From: RQOF01 sp964461135
GTDB lineage: Bacteria; Calditrichota; Calditrichia; RBG-13-44-9
Reading direction: 5' to 3'
Length of the DNA: 23,660 bases
Assembly: GCA_964461135.1 (NCBI GenBank)
Contig: CAYWTB010000072.1
Location: 1 to 23,660 of the forward strand
Part shown: positions 7,760 through 14,756 of the stretch, piece by piece
Layout: each line of letters opens with the position of its first letter
Numbering within the stretch: position 1 is the first letter of the stretch
Notes under the pieces: model-generated
Databases searched by the model: none
What the model was told of the DNA's origin: nothing
Seen by the model: the letters and a program-made list of their open reading frames with translations, nothing else
Program-made: the position numbers and the translations under genes

Positions 7760-9979
7760 TCAAGGGTATCTGAATTCCGAATTGGTGAGTGTTAAATTGG
7801 TTGAACCGTGTTGTAATCGAATAGTTGATGTAGGATCCTTAATAAATATTGAATTAACAATACTCCCCCCTCCGATGCTGGTTATGCTGGTGTTTGCTTC
7901 TGCAACGAAAGTGGCAGCATCAATATTCACATCCATAAAGAATTCAAGCCCTGAGTTTTCTCGAACCTGAAAAGAAACGCTTGGAGGAATTGTCAAAGTT
8001 TGGCTACCGGTTAAAATAACTTGGTTATTTCCATTTTCTCCAGTTTCAAACTGAACACCTGAACCAATCAGCAGTGAGCCATGGATTGTAAGGCTTATAG
8101 TATCATCATCCGCAAATCGAACCATGGTACCAGGCTCGATAGTAAGGGTATGATTAGCCGGAATGGTGATATCAGTGGTGATGTAAACGATCCCATTAAG
8201 CGTAATATCTTCACTAAGTATCCCACCTAAATAAACTGTCGGCTCTGCCAACACATAACGAACATTGCTGTTAAACCATCTATCACTTGCCGGAATGTGC
8301 CAGATGTATGGGAAATTACTAATAAGTGGATCCCCTGGTCCTAAAGTGGGAAAGTTAAAATTAGAACTCAAAAAGTTGGGTCGAGATGAATAATAATAGG
8401 AAACATCTGCAAGCCAGATGTTTAAATTCGATAGTATTAACAGCAAGTCAATAATGCCCGCTGGATGATTGATATTTGTTCCGGATTCATAAGTTTGATT
8501 TTGAAGTACTTCCCTCCCATATAGATCGAGTGCCAAAGTTGTATTTCCAGAAGTGTTTATATCACTTACAATGCAGCCTATTACGCTGGAAGAATTTGCA
8601 TTATTGAGAATAATGTCATGGACTTCCTCAATATTGGTTGGGCTTCCTTTGATTAAAACATTCCTTACAAAAGCATTGTACGGTCCATTTATTCCGTGAA
8701 ATCCCCAAAAAGGTGGTGTAGTGTAGGACCTATCTGCTTCAATCCGTTCAACAATATTCTGTTCAAATAGATTTGAAAAGGCATATCCTCCGTGCAATAC
8801 AAAATCAGGACCTTGAGGAAGTTGAATACCTCCAATACCGGTCCAGTACTGCTCTCTGGAATAATTGTAGGAAAATACATTACCATTAGCGCCATTAGCA
8901 ACTGTTAATGCATGGCGCAAGCGGTGGAAAACATTATTTTCGATCAGGCAGTTAGTAGTACTCATCTCTATATAAATACCATATCCATAGCCACCGCTGC
9001 CATAATAGATAGAGTGATGAATATAACAACCACTCACTTCTATATGGGAAGATTGATTGATTTCTATATGGTTCTTAGCCGTTGCCTCCATCTCAACTCC
9101 CTTAATCCAACAATTCACCGCATATTTAAAAAAGACATTATGGCCTAATTCCGAATTGGAAGCGTAACTTCCTCCTAAACGTTTGATCTTGAGATTTTCG
9201 ATACCGACATTTTGAATAGGCCTTATCATGTTTATCTTTGTTTCTTGATCGGGTAAAGAACCAGTGACAGGGAGATAATTCTTATTGGCTTCATCTATTA
9301 TAGTTATGGTGTTATTAAACGTACCTGCAATTTGGGTGATTTGGCCAATAGAAGCGCGCCATGAGGTAGTCTGAGAATAATCAAAATTAGGTTGCTCCAG
9401 ATGAATCCAATCGCCAACATTAAAATTTATTGCATTATCGACTGAAAATGTTTTTTCACGTTTCAACAGGTCGGTAATAAGATTTGCATTCTGCGCAAGC
9501 CCTTCGCCGCGTACATCGAAACAATTATTATTTGCGGGCATATTAAACTCCAAAAATGTTGCTCCAGCACCATCGCCCTGGAAAATAATGTTATTTCCAT
9601 TATTTATTGTCAAAACAATTGGTTGCCCAAGTACATAAGGTTGTCCTCCGGGAAGTGCAGGGAAATATATAATAGAGGTTCCACTAGCCATTCTTGCCTT
9701 ATTTAAGGCAGAGTTTACTTTATCATCCCAGGACGTGCCAGGTTCCTGGGTAACATCAAATACATTATTTGCTGTGTTGGGAGTATTGGGCAGTAGCCCT
9801 GCAATTCTCCAGTCAGCTTGGTATTGGTAAGGTATGTGACCTTGACCGTTATAAATTATTTGGGAGGTTCCTTTTATATTAAGCATTAATAGGATTGTCA
9901 GAATACCATATATTTTGAGAACAGAAGTCACTCGGATTTTCCTAACAAGTTGCTTATTCTCAAAGTGTCTTACATCCAT
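7760..9979 (-). CDS. exported right-handed parallel beta-helix protein
   Basis: A 739-residue secreted protein of the pectate-lyase / GH28-like beta-helix class. The long signal peptide has the basic start MDVRHFENKQLVRK, a hydrophobic IYGILTILLML core and KGTSQ. A segment around SWDDKVNSAL and IIYFPALPGG resembles the N-terminal cap of pectate-lyase-3-type proteins. The middle, rich in repeated Asn-x-Ile/Val turns (HIEVSGCYIHHS, NCLIENNVFHRL), gives the helix. No catalytic Asp or His set is certain, so the substrate (probably a polysaccharide) is inferred. An in-frame start 42 nt upstream would overlap the preceding gene; the ATG at 9979 is preferred because AAGAGGGTG sits 7 nt before it and leaves a 13-nt gap. 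Unlike its neighbours it ends at SEFRYP with no T9SS sorting domain. Confidence 0.85.
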   Translation of the reverse strand: MDVRHFENKQLVRKIRVTSVLKIYGILTILLMLNIKGTSQIIYNGQGHIPYQYQADWRIAGLLPNTPNTANNVFDVTQEPGTSWDDKVNSALNKARMASGTSIIYFPALPGGQPYVLGQPIVLTINNGNNIIFQGDGAGATFLEFNMPANNNCFDVRGEGLAQNANLITDLLKREKTFSVDNAINFNVGDWIHLEQPNFDYSQTTSWRASIGQITQIAGTFNNTITIIDEANKNYLPVTGSLPDQETKINMIRPIQNVGIENLKIKRLGGSYASNSELGHNVFFKYAVNCWIKGVEMEATAKNHIEINQSSHIEVSGCYIHHSIYYGSGGYGYGIYIEMSTTNCLIENNVFHRLRHALTVANGANGNVFSYNYSREQYWTGIGGIQLPQGPDFVLHGGYAFSNLFEQNIVERIEADRSYTTPPFWGFHGINGPYNAFVRNVLIKGSPTNIEEVHDIILNNANSSSVIGCIVSDINTSGNTTLALDLYGREVLQNQTYESGTNINHPAGIIDLLLILSNLNIWLADVSYYYSSRPNFLSSNFNFPTLGPGDPLISNFPYIWHIPASDRWFNSNVRYVLAEPTVYLGGILSEDITLNGIVYITTDITIPANHTLTIEPGTMVRFADDDTISLTIHGSLLIGSGVQFETGENGNNQVILTGSQTLTIPPSVSFQVRENSGLEFFMDVNIDAATFVAEANTSITSIGGGSIVNSIFIKDPTSTIRLQHGSTNLTLTNSEFRYP

Positions 9980-9992
9980 ACTTATCACCCTC

Positions 9993-11009
9993 TTATTGAG
10001 TGGTTCCTTCCAAAAAAGCAATGCGATTTTTAAGGGTCCTGTTTTCTTCTTCTAACACCTTTAACTTATTGCTCTGGATTTCCTGATTTTTTTTCATCTC
10101 AATCATATATAGCGTCAATTCCTCAACTTTCTGCAGCAGTTTAGAGTGGAATTTGCCGGTACTCACTCCGTTTCTTTCCATTTCTTTAACTGAAGGAATT
10201 TCAGGGAGATGTTTATTTTTTTGAATGTAAGCCTCCACCTCGTCCAAAGATCGTAGTTGATAATCATCCTCAAAAACGAAATCTGCGCCCACTGGACTGA
10301 GGATAAGCTCCTGTGCCTTAATTGTTCCATTAACGGTTAGAAGATGGGTGGGATCTCGGGTACCAATGCCAACGTTGCCGCCATAATTAAATCGAATGAT
10401 ATGAGTAAAATCATTCGGAAAGTCCTTTTCCGCGGAGCTGCCCTCCCAATCAATACCGTAAATGTCCAGATTTTGAGCATAACCATTTTGTACCATGATC
10501 AATCCTTGACCTGGATTATATTGAGGAATGAAACGATTGTATTCGCCTGCGATACTTGAAGAGCTTAAGATTGAATTGATTCCGAAATAGACCACATTTA
10601 GATAGTCTGTTTCGCCAATATCAAGATAATCGCCTAAACGCAGATTTTTGTTTAATCCACCTTCTCCTAAATCCAGGCTACCGCGGGGATTCGCGGTTCC
10701 TATCCCGACCATATCTGTAACTGTATTCAAGCGTACAACTGTTCCATCATCTACCCATCCTCCAACACCCCCTGCCGGACCAAGGGCAGTACCATTCCAG
10801 TATAGAATTCCGTTAAACACGTATAGTTTGTTTGTTATCACCGAAGGAGTAACCGAGGCATCCTTGAGTGTGATAGAACCAACCGTTCCTTCATCGTTCA
10901 CCTCCATAAGAACATTGTCATCGCTGTCCTTTACGGTCATTTTCTGGGCCGAAGCCTCCGCGGGGATATAAATGGCCACAAAAATTATTAAATAGATGAA
11001 ACGTATCAT
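9993..11009 (-). CDS. exported tail-fibre-like protein with C-terminal coiled coil
   Basis: A 338-residue protein with a signal peptide at 1-21 (ends AEASA before Gln22). Two MVGIGTANP-type motifs (100-108 and NVGIGTRDP at 212-220) are typical of beta-structured tail-fibre-like repeats in Bacteroidota surface proteins. Residues 241-300 (GADFVFEDDYQL, EVEAYIQKNKHLPEIPS, LLQKVEELTLY) form a conserved C-terminal module often found in such proteins, where it resembles the self-chaperoning end of peptidase S74 fibres; no S74 catalytic residues can be named. Residues 286-335 form a coiled coil, suggesting trimer or dimer formation. AGGGAG precedes the ATG. It heads the two-gene unit with the beta-helix protein (13 nt apart), so the two may act together at the cell surface. 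Confidence 0.8.
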   Translation of the reverse strand: MIRFIYLIIFVAIYIPAEASAQKMTVKDSDDNVLMEVNDEGTVGSITLKDASVTPSVITNKLYVFNGILYWNGTALGPAGGVGGWVDDGTVVRLNTVTDMVGIGTANPRGSLDLGEGGLNKNLRLGDYLDIGETDYLNVVYFGINSILSSSSIAGEYNRFIPQYNPGQGLIMVQNGYAQNLDIYGIDWEGSSAEKDFPNDFTHIIRFNYGGNVGIGTRDPTHLLTVNGTIKAQELILSPVGADFVFEDDYQLRSLDEVEAYIQKNKHLPEIPSVKEMERNGVSTGKFHSKLLQKVEELTLYMIEMKKNQEIQSNKLKVLEEENRTLKNRIAFLEGTTQ

Positions 11010-11809
11010 TTTTCACTCCCTAAATTAAAAGGATTCAACAAAACTCATCTTTAATATCTTTTCAAGATTTTTTCAAAACCAGTATTATAAAATTCTCTAA
11101 AGGAACAAATCTGATAATTATTTAAATAAAACAGCGGTCATTTGACCGCCTTTTAAGAAACAAACTGCTTACTTATATGTCACTTGTCCAAAAGCATATC
11201 CTGCAACTCTCTTTTAACTTTAATTTAATCCAAACTGTCTCTATTTATCAATACCAAATTTTGGGGGAACAAGTATACTGTAGGTTAAGAAATGGTTTGC
11301 TTAGAATTAATACAAAACAAAAGAAAGAAGACTTTTTTAATTTTTAAGCCAGGGAAGTTAAAATTATAATGGTTAATTAATTACCTAATTAAAAAATGGA
11401 TTACGCTAATATTACGGTGTTATATGCTAAAAATGTCTATATTTGTCACGGTTTTGTCATTACCTTAGAAATTGTTAATTCTGTAGATGAAGATTTTTCA
11501 ATAAGTTAGAAAAACGCTCAGATCTTTTTCTGGCCCAGATGACCAGTGTTCTGCGAGGGGACTCCATTGTAGGTTACTGTGTGCTGAAGCGAATAGGCCA
11601 TTCTTTTTTAAGTAGAAATTTTTATCTTCTAAATATAATATTTTTAGTCTCTTATCATACTCAAATCTTTGTGAAAGCTATTCAGGAATGACAACGGTTT
11701 AAATAATGAAATCATTTCATGATAGTGTCCTTTTCTTTTACCAACCATCCTTTTCCTATAAAAATTAATATTTTTGTTTTTAAATAAATTTAATTTTTGA
11801 TTATGGGAG
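11010..11809. other. AT-rich intergenic region upstream of the secreted-protein cluster
   Basis: No gene is supported in these 800 nt. A perfect hairpin lies at 11134-11149. A less AT-rich patch at about 11515-11605 stands out from its surroundings and could be a decayed gene or repeat, but neither strand gives a recognisable product. The promoter of the tail-fibre-like gene should lie just above 11009. Confidence 0.4.
11134..11149. terminator. hairpin, possible weak bidirectional terminator
   Basis: GCGGTCA and TGACCGC form a perfect 7-bp stem with a 2-nt spacer. CTTTTAAG follows on the plus strand and TGTTTTATTT on the minus strand. Read on the minus strand it would stop transcripts from the accessory region before the secreted-protein genes. 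No gene ends close by, so the role is inferred. Confidence 0.4.
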
Positions 11810-11812
11810 AAA

Positions 11813-11960
11813 AATTACGGTACCGATATAGTACCACTTGGAAAAAAACAGGGCTGATCGCCAAAAATGTAACCAGCCCTAAGTTATTGTTTTTATTGGT
11901 GTCGGAAGAGGGACTCCCCACACAATCCCTATGCGGGGCAGGCTCCCCCACACACGGTTT
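11813..11960 (-). repeat. decayed tRNA-Leu 3'-end unit, copy at the left border
   Basis: The order here is ACCGATATAG (11822-11831), a terminator-like hairpin (AGGGCTG at 11850-11856 with CAGCCCT at 11874-11880 and a minus-strand T-run), GTTTTTATTG, and then GTGTCGGAAGAGGGACTC, which matches the 3' end of the tRNA-Leu(CAA) with three mismatches. Past that the match breaks up, although CACACGGTTT reappears at about 11951-11960. The same order occurs at 14210-14348. I read it as an old attachment-site remnant. Confidence 0.5.
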
Positions 11961-11970
11961 AGTTATAAAT

Positions 11971-11997
11971 AAAAAAGGGCGCCGTATTTAGACACCC
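11971..11997 (-). terminator. terminator of the former tRNA-Leu locus
   Basis: Read on the minus strand, GGGTGTC and GGCGCCC form a 7-bp stem (two G-U pairs) followed by six T residues. It lies below the partial tRNA-Leu at 12063-12116 in the same relative place as the hairpin at 14404-14428 below the intact tRNA. It is probably the original terminator of that tRNA gene. Confidence 0.55.
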
Positions 11998-12023
11998 CTT
12001 TATGGGAAGAAATTTTTGATTTC

Positions 12024-12051
12024 GAATTTCGAGTTTAGAATTTCGAATTTG
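12024..12051. repeat. 28-bp exact repeat, copy 2
   Basis: Identical over 28 bp to 7604-7631. Here it forms the linker between a terminator hairpin and the partial tRNA-Leu. Confidence 0.8.
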
Positions 12052-12062
12052 CCTTTATATTG

Positions 12063-12116
12063 TGCCGGAGAAGGGACTCGAACCCTCACACAGTTTCACC
12101 CATACCGGATTTTGAG
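12063..12116 (-). repeat. partial tRNA-Leu(CAA), distal attachment site
   Basis: These 54 nt match positions 14498-14551 of the intact tRNA-Leu at 52 of 54 positions, in the same orientation. The match begins in the anticodon loop (CTCAAAA), runs through the variable arm, T arm, acceptor strand and discriminator A, and stops abruptly; the 5' half of the tRNA is absent. A tRNA 3'-half copy ending at the anticodon loop is the classic product of tyrosine-recombinase integration at a tRNA gene. Confidence 0.8.
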
Positions 12117-12201
12117 ATCGATTCAATGCATTTTCATAACTGATTGATAATAAACGTATTAAACTGTTAATATTATACTTAAATTAGAATAAAACTTCTG
12201 T

Positions 12202-12588
12202 TTACACAAAATTAGGGACGTAATCGGATGAAAATAAAACAAGAAATATTATTAGTTGCACTAACAGATCATCCATTATCCTGCCAATAACCTTAGCCGC
12301 CTGGCACTTGTTAGCCGGCGCCAGCTTGTCGTATATCATGGTGGTCTGTATCGCATCATGTCCGAGCAGTTCCTGGATCACTTTCAAGTTTATGCCCTTC
12401 TGAACTAACCAGGAAGCATAGGTATCGCGCAAATTATGGAAAGTAAAATTCTTCAAACCGAGTTGATCGGCATAAACCCTGAACTGCCTGGAAATCTCTC
12501 CGCGAAGCCGTGAGCCGGTCATAATATACCCTTCTCCCCCCTTTTCCGGAATAGCAGAGGTGTCCTTGATATGATTGAAAAACAACAA
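12202..12588 (-). pseudogene. truncated tyrosine recombinase (integrase), C-terminal part
   Basis: Only the C-terminal catalytic half of a phage-type integrase remains. HNLRDTYASWL (His51, Arg54), LGH (His77) and the nucleophile Tyr86 in IYDKLAP are visible. The first catalytic Arg, the core-binding domain and the arm-binding domain are missing. The frame starts from a TTG with no clear ribosome site. Read upstream it passes into the multi-hairpin element at 12590-12717 and stops within it, so that insertion most likely removed or displaced the front of the gene. It lies next to the distal attachment site, as expected for the enzyme that integrated this element. The last ~25 residues are hydrophobic and look unselected. 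Confidence 0.8.
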
Positions 12589-12589
12589 A

Positions 12590-12717
12590 AACTCATCCCC
12601 CTGCCTGCACCGTGGTTTCGGTAGGCAGGCAACCCCTTCTCTTATGAAAGAGAAGGGGCTAATATACTAGAGAAATTAAGTCCCTCTCTTTTCAAGAGAG
12701 GGATTCAGGGTGAGTTA
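12590..12717. repeat. MITE-like multi-hairpin element
   Basis: A compact element of three consecutive hairpins. First, CTGCCT...AGGCAG (12601-12629) with inner ACCG/CGGT. Second, CCCCTTCTCTT with AAGAGAAGGGG, an 11-bp perfect stem. Third, TCCCTCTCTT with AAGAGAGGGA, a 10-bp perfect stem. The ends are imperfect inverted repeats (AACTCATCCC and GGGTGAGTT). It has no coding capacity. Elements of this style are mobilised in trans or spread as intergenic repeats; here it interrupts the integrase frame. Confidence 0.65.
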
Positions 12718-12907
12718 ATAAATTAAATCTATAACCAATTAGTACTCTTTATTCATAATTATGCTTTTAAATTTTACTCTCTGATAGATATATAACCGCA
12801 TAGCGTTGCCTGGACAACAGAAACTCATTAAGTAGATACCGATCTGTCTACTGATGAGATCATCTATCCTAAATCCCGTTTTTTCTCTTTACTCTTTACC
12901 TTTTCCT
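12718..12907. other. spacer between repeat element and toxin gene
   Basis: AT-rich spacer with no coding signal and no trace of the missing integrase N-terminus. A weak hairpin AGTAGA...TCTACT lies at about 12834-12855. The word GCATAGCGTTGCCTGG near 12807 echoes GCATAGC words at 5641-5806. Confidence 0.35.
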
Positions 12908-13573
12908 CTATCCAATTTTTTGGGATAGTACCTGTAACAGATAACTAAAACGGTCATTGATATAATATTCACGGATATCGGATTCAAGAACAGAGCCCAG
13001 GGTCACCTTAAATTCTTTTTCTGAAAAACCTTCAACCACCTTTTTCAATTGGAGGAGACGTTTGGTGGTTAATTCGGGGAAATTGATGCCTCTCCTCAAC
13101 AAAAACTCAATATCAAAACCATCCCTGATTTCTTTTCTTTCTATGATTGCTTCAATCTTGTTTTTCATCATCTGGTCTAAGGTCATCGTTCTCAGGAGAA
13201 CCTGTTTACTGCTATAAGGTGAAAAAGCAATTTTATCCTGAAAATCACATTCTTTCATCATTTTCCGGATTTCGATTTTGATTCGGCGGGGGTAATCCCC
13301 TGATCGAAATTCGAATAACAGCGTATAATGCTTCATTTGAGCATCAGTTAGCTCGAAGGATTGCGTTATAAATTGTCTTAAACGATTAAAATATGATTCA
13401 TGCTTGATATCTTTAACAAAGCAAAAATCTAAATCAGCAGAATAGCGGGGCAGGTCATGACACAAACGCAGCATGGTTCCCCCACCAAAAACTAAAGATT
13501 CCAAAAAACGATTATTTTTCAATTTTTCCAGTACTTCAATTTCAAATATTTCATGCTGTTGAAAAATATCCAT
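12908..13573 (-). CDS. abiEii: AbiEii/AbiGii-type nucleotidyltransferase toxin
   Basis: Toxin of a type IV (AbiE) toxin-antitoxin system, a DNA polymerase-beta-like nucleotidyltransferase. Known members modify tRNA ends or abort phage infection; the exact target here is unknown. Visible motifs are GGGTMLRL (30-37) then RYSADLDF (43-50, metal-binding Asp46 and Asp48), KIEIRK (99-104) as the third acidic strand, and KNKIEAIIERKEIRDGFDI (137-155), the C-terminal Lys/Arg-Asp motif of the family. At 221 residues it is a little short of the ~250-300 of classical AbiEii. Its ATG lies inside the end of the upstream regulator gene (23-nt overlap), so the two are translationally coupled, toxin second. 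Low-GC composition suits horizontal transfer. Confidence 0.88.
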   Translation of the reverse strand: MDIFQQHEIFEIEVLEKLKNNRFLESLVFGGGTMLRLCHDLPRYSADLDFCFVKDIKHESYFNRLRQFITQSFELTDAQMKHYTLLFEFRSGDYPRRIKIEIRKMMKECDFQDKIAFSPYSSKQVLLRTMTLDQMMKNKIEAIIERKEIRDGFDIEFLLRRGINFPELTTKRLLQLKKVVEGFSEKEFKVTLGSVLESDIREYYINDRFSYLLQVLSQKIG

Positions 13574-14144
13574 GCTTCTCCATAAAATTTTGGGTCTTTT
13601 CTGGAAATTTTTTCGCTTCTCTTACCAGACGGTCTTGAACAAGTTTATTCAGATCGATGGAACTCTTATCAAAATTGTATCGACCAAGTGACATTAAATA
13701 ACAGGCATCTAGTAACGCTTTTTCTGGAGTGGCGATGAAGAAATTATTTTGTTTTATAAAACCTTCATAGAATTCTTGATTTAATCTGGTATAATTAAAG
13801 ATATCGCCGTTGATTTCCATTTTCTTTGTTCTTTTAATGGCAATGGACTCGATAAATGACTGCTGCATTTGGGTGGTTATCTCGTAATAATCCAAGGCCG
13901 TTACCAGGGATATATATGAGGGTACCTGTAAGAGATTGGCAATCTCAAATTTTTGCTCTCTGCTGAAGTATTTCCATTTTTCTCTCAGGATGTAAATACC
14001 ACGCTTAACTCTGATCAATACCTTATTTTTTACATAGCGGTGTGCAAAAACTCTGGCAGCTGCTGGTGTAATCCCCAGAACCTTTGCAATGTCTTCATAC
14101 CCGAAATAATCCTTGGCAATTTTATTTAATTCGAACAATTTCAT
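13551..14144 (-). CDS. abiEi: AbiEi-type antitoxin and transcriptional repressor
   Basis: Antitoxin partner of the AbiEii-like toxin. Residues 1-55 form a winged-helix DNA-binding region (EDIAKVLGITPAAARVFAHR, then RVKRGIYIL). The C-terminal AbiEi domain shows PSYISLVTALDYY (75-87) and ATPEKALLDACYL (138-150), hallmarks of this family. In studied systems the protein represses its own promoter by binding inverted repeats and counters the toxin without forming a stable complex. The ATG at 14144 is only 9 nt from a perfect palindrome, 14154-14177, the likely operator. The Shine-Dalgarno is weak, which could keep expression low. The gene is 197 residues long and overlaps the toxin start by 23 nt. 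Confidence 0.85.
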   Translation of the reverse strand: MKLFELNKIAKDYFGYEDIAKVLGITPAAARVFAHRYVKNKVLIRVKRGIYILREKWKYFSREQKFEIANLLQVPSYISLVTALDYYEITTQMQQSFIESIAIKRTKKMEINGDIFNYTRLNQEFYEGFIKQNNFFIATPEKALLDACYLMSLGRYNFDKSSIDLNKLVQDRLVREAKKFPEKTQNFMEKHGYFSTA

Positions 14145-14153
14145 CGGATATAC

Positions 14154-14177
14154 TTAATTATCATTATTGATAATTAA
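14154..14177 (-). promoter_or_regulatory. perfect 10-bp palindrome, probable antitoxin operator
   Basis: TTAATTATCA and TGATAATTAA are perfect inverted repeats with a 4-nt spacer, ending 9 nt above the antitoxin start codon. The GATAAT within it could be a -10 element, so binding would block the promoter. AbiEi proteins are known to autoregulate through inverted repeats at such places; binding here is inferred. Confidence 0.65.
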
Positions 14178-14209
14178 ATATATTTAGTATTATCGTCAAT
14201 TACAAGAAG

Positions 14210-14348
14210 AAAATCACAGCACCGATATAGCACTGGTTAAATAAGAAAAAACTAATAAAAAAAATTCATTCTGATTTTAAACTGTTGTTTTTATTGTATC
14301 GAAATTGGGTATTTAATCTGAAAATGGTTTTACCCTTACCGGATTTTA
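14210..14348 (-). repeat. decayed tRNA-Leu 3'-end unit, copy at the right border
   Basis: ACCGATATAG (14221-14230) is followed by GTTTTTATTG (about 14287-14296) and then about 50 nt that follow the tRNA-Leu(CAA) 3' half with many substitutions, ending in a good match (GGTTT, ACCC, TACCGGATTTT, to 14347). Order and spacing match the unit at 11813-11960. It is too degraded to be a working tRNA part. Confidence 0.5.
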
Positions 14349-14403
14349 TTAATGTAATGGTATGTCTACCCCCCCAGAAAAAACAGTAATTACGTCATAA
14401 ATT

Positions 14404-14428
14404 AAAAAGGGTGTTTTTTCGAACACCC
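14404..14428 (-). terminator. terminator of tRNA-Leu(CAA)
   Basis: On the minus strand GGGTGTT and AACACCC form a 7-bp stem with a 6-nt loop, followed by five T residues. It lies about 70 nt past the 3' end of the tRNA. Its flank shares CGAAC and CCCCTACATA with the hairpin at 7433-7452. Confidence 0.7.
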
Positions 14429-14497
14429 CTACATATCACTTATAACTTATTGTTAATTTATAATTTAGTATTTTGGATTTAGAATTTGTTTTTATTG

Positions 14498-14583
14498 TGC
14501 CGGAGGAGGGACTCGAACCCTCACACGGTTTCACCCATACCGGATTTTGAGTCCGGCGCGTCTGCCAATTCCGCCACTCCGGC
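14498..14583 (-). tRNA. tRNA-Leu (anticodon CAA)
   Basis: Class II tRNA of 86 nt. Acceptor stem GCCGGAG/CTCCGGC, D arm beginning GGCGGAATTGGC, anticodon stem CCGGA/TCCGG with loop CTCAAAA (anticodon CAA, reads UUG), long variable arm, T arm GAGGG-TTCGAGT-CCCTC and discriminator A. CCA is not encoded. Its 3' half is duplicated at 12063-12116, marking it as the attachment site of the element below it. Confidence 0.95.
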
Positions 14584-14756
14584 AGAAAAACTTAGATTAA
14601 AGATTAAGGATGAAAGATTAAAGAAAAAGAGTTTTTTGTTCTCTTAAGAGAAAAAGCTTACATGTAAACGTTATTCTTTCCTTATCTCTTTTTTCTTTTA
14701 TCTTTTTTCTTTTCTCTTAAACTCGCCGCCTAATATAATACTGTGATACCGGTCAG
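14584..14756. repeat. echo-phrase purine and pyrimidine tracts
   Basis: The first half (about 14590-14630) repeats AGATTAAAG-like phrases; the second (about 14680-14720) repeats CTTTTATC/CTTTTTTC phrases, so the two strands could pair into a long imperfect stem. Relatives occur at 20036-20073 and 23085-23157. No gene is present. Confidence 0.5.

Larger units (their letters stand above)
12063..14551. mobile_element. tRNA-Leu-anchored integrative element or remnant
   Basis: The limits are the direct repeats 12063-12116 and 14498-14551 (the 3' half of tRNA-Leu(CAA)). Cargo in order from the tRNA is an AbiEi-like regulator, an AbiEii-like toxin, a hairpin-rich repeat element and the C-terminal end of a tyrosine recombinase. 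The geometry is what integration at a tRNA 3' end gives: the tRNA stays whole at one border and a fragment marks the other. At 2.4 kb with a broken integrase it cannot move by itself; deletion from a larger island is likely. DNA between the borders is more AT-rich than the flanking metabolic genes. Confidence 0.75.

Noticed and set aside
11797..11991. 64-residue plus-strand reading frame
   Set aside because: It runs through a terminator-like hairpin and the decayed tRNA-Leu unit; the coding potential is accidental.
12590..12717. possible CRISPR array from the repeated stems
   Set aside because: The three hairpins differ from one another and there are no regularly spaced identical repeats or cas genes.
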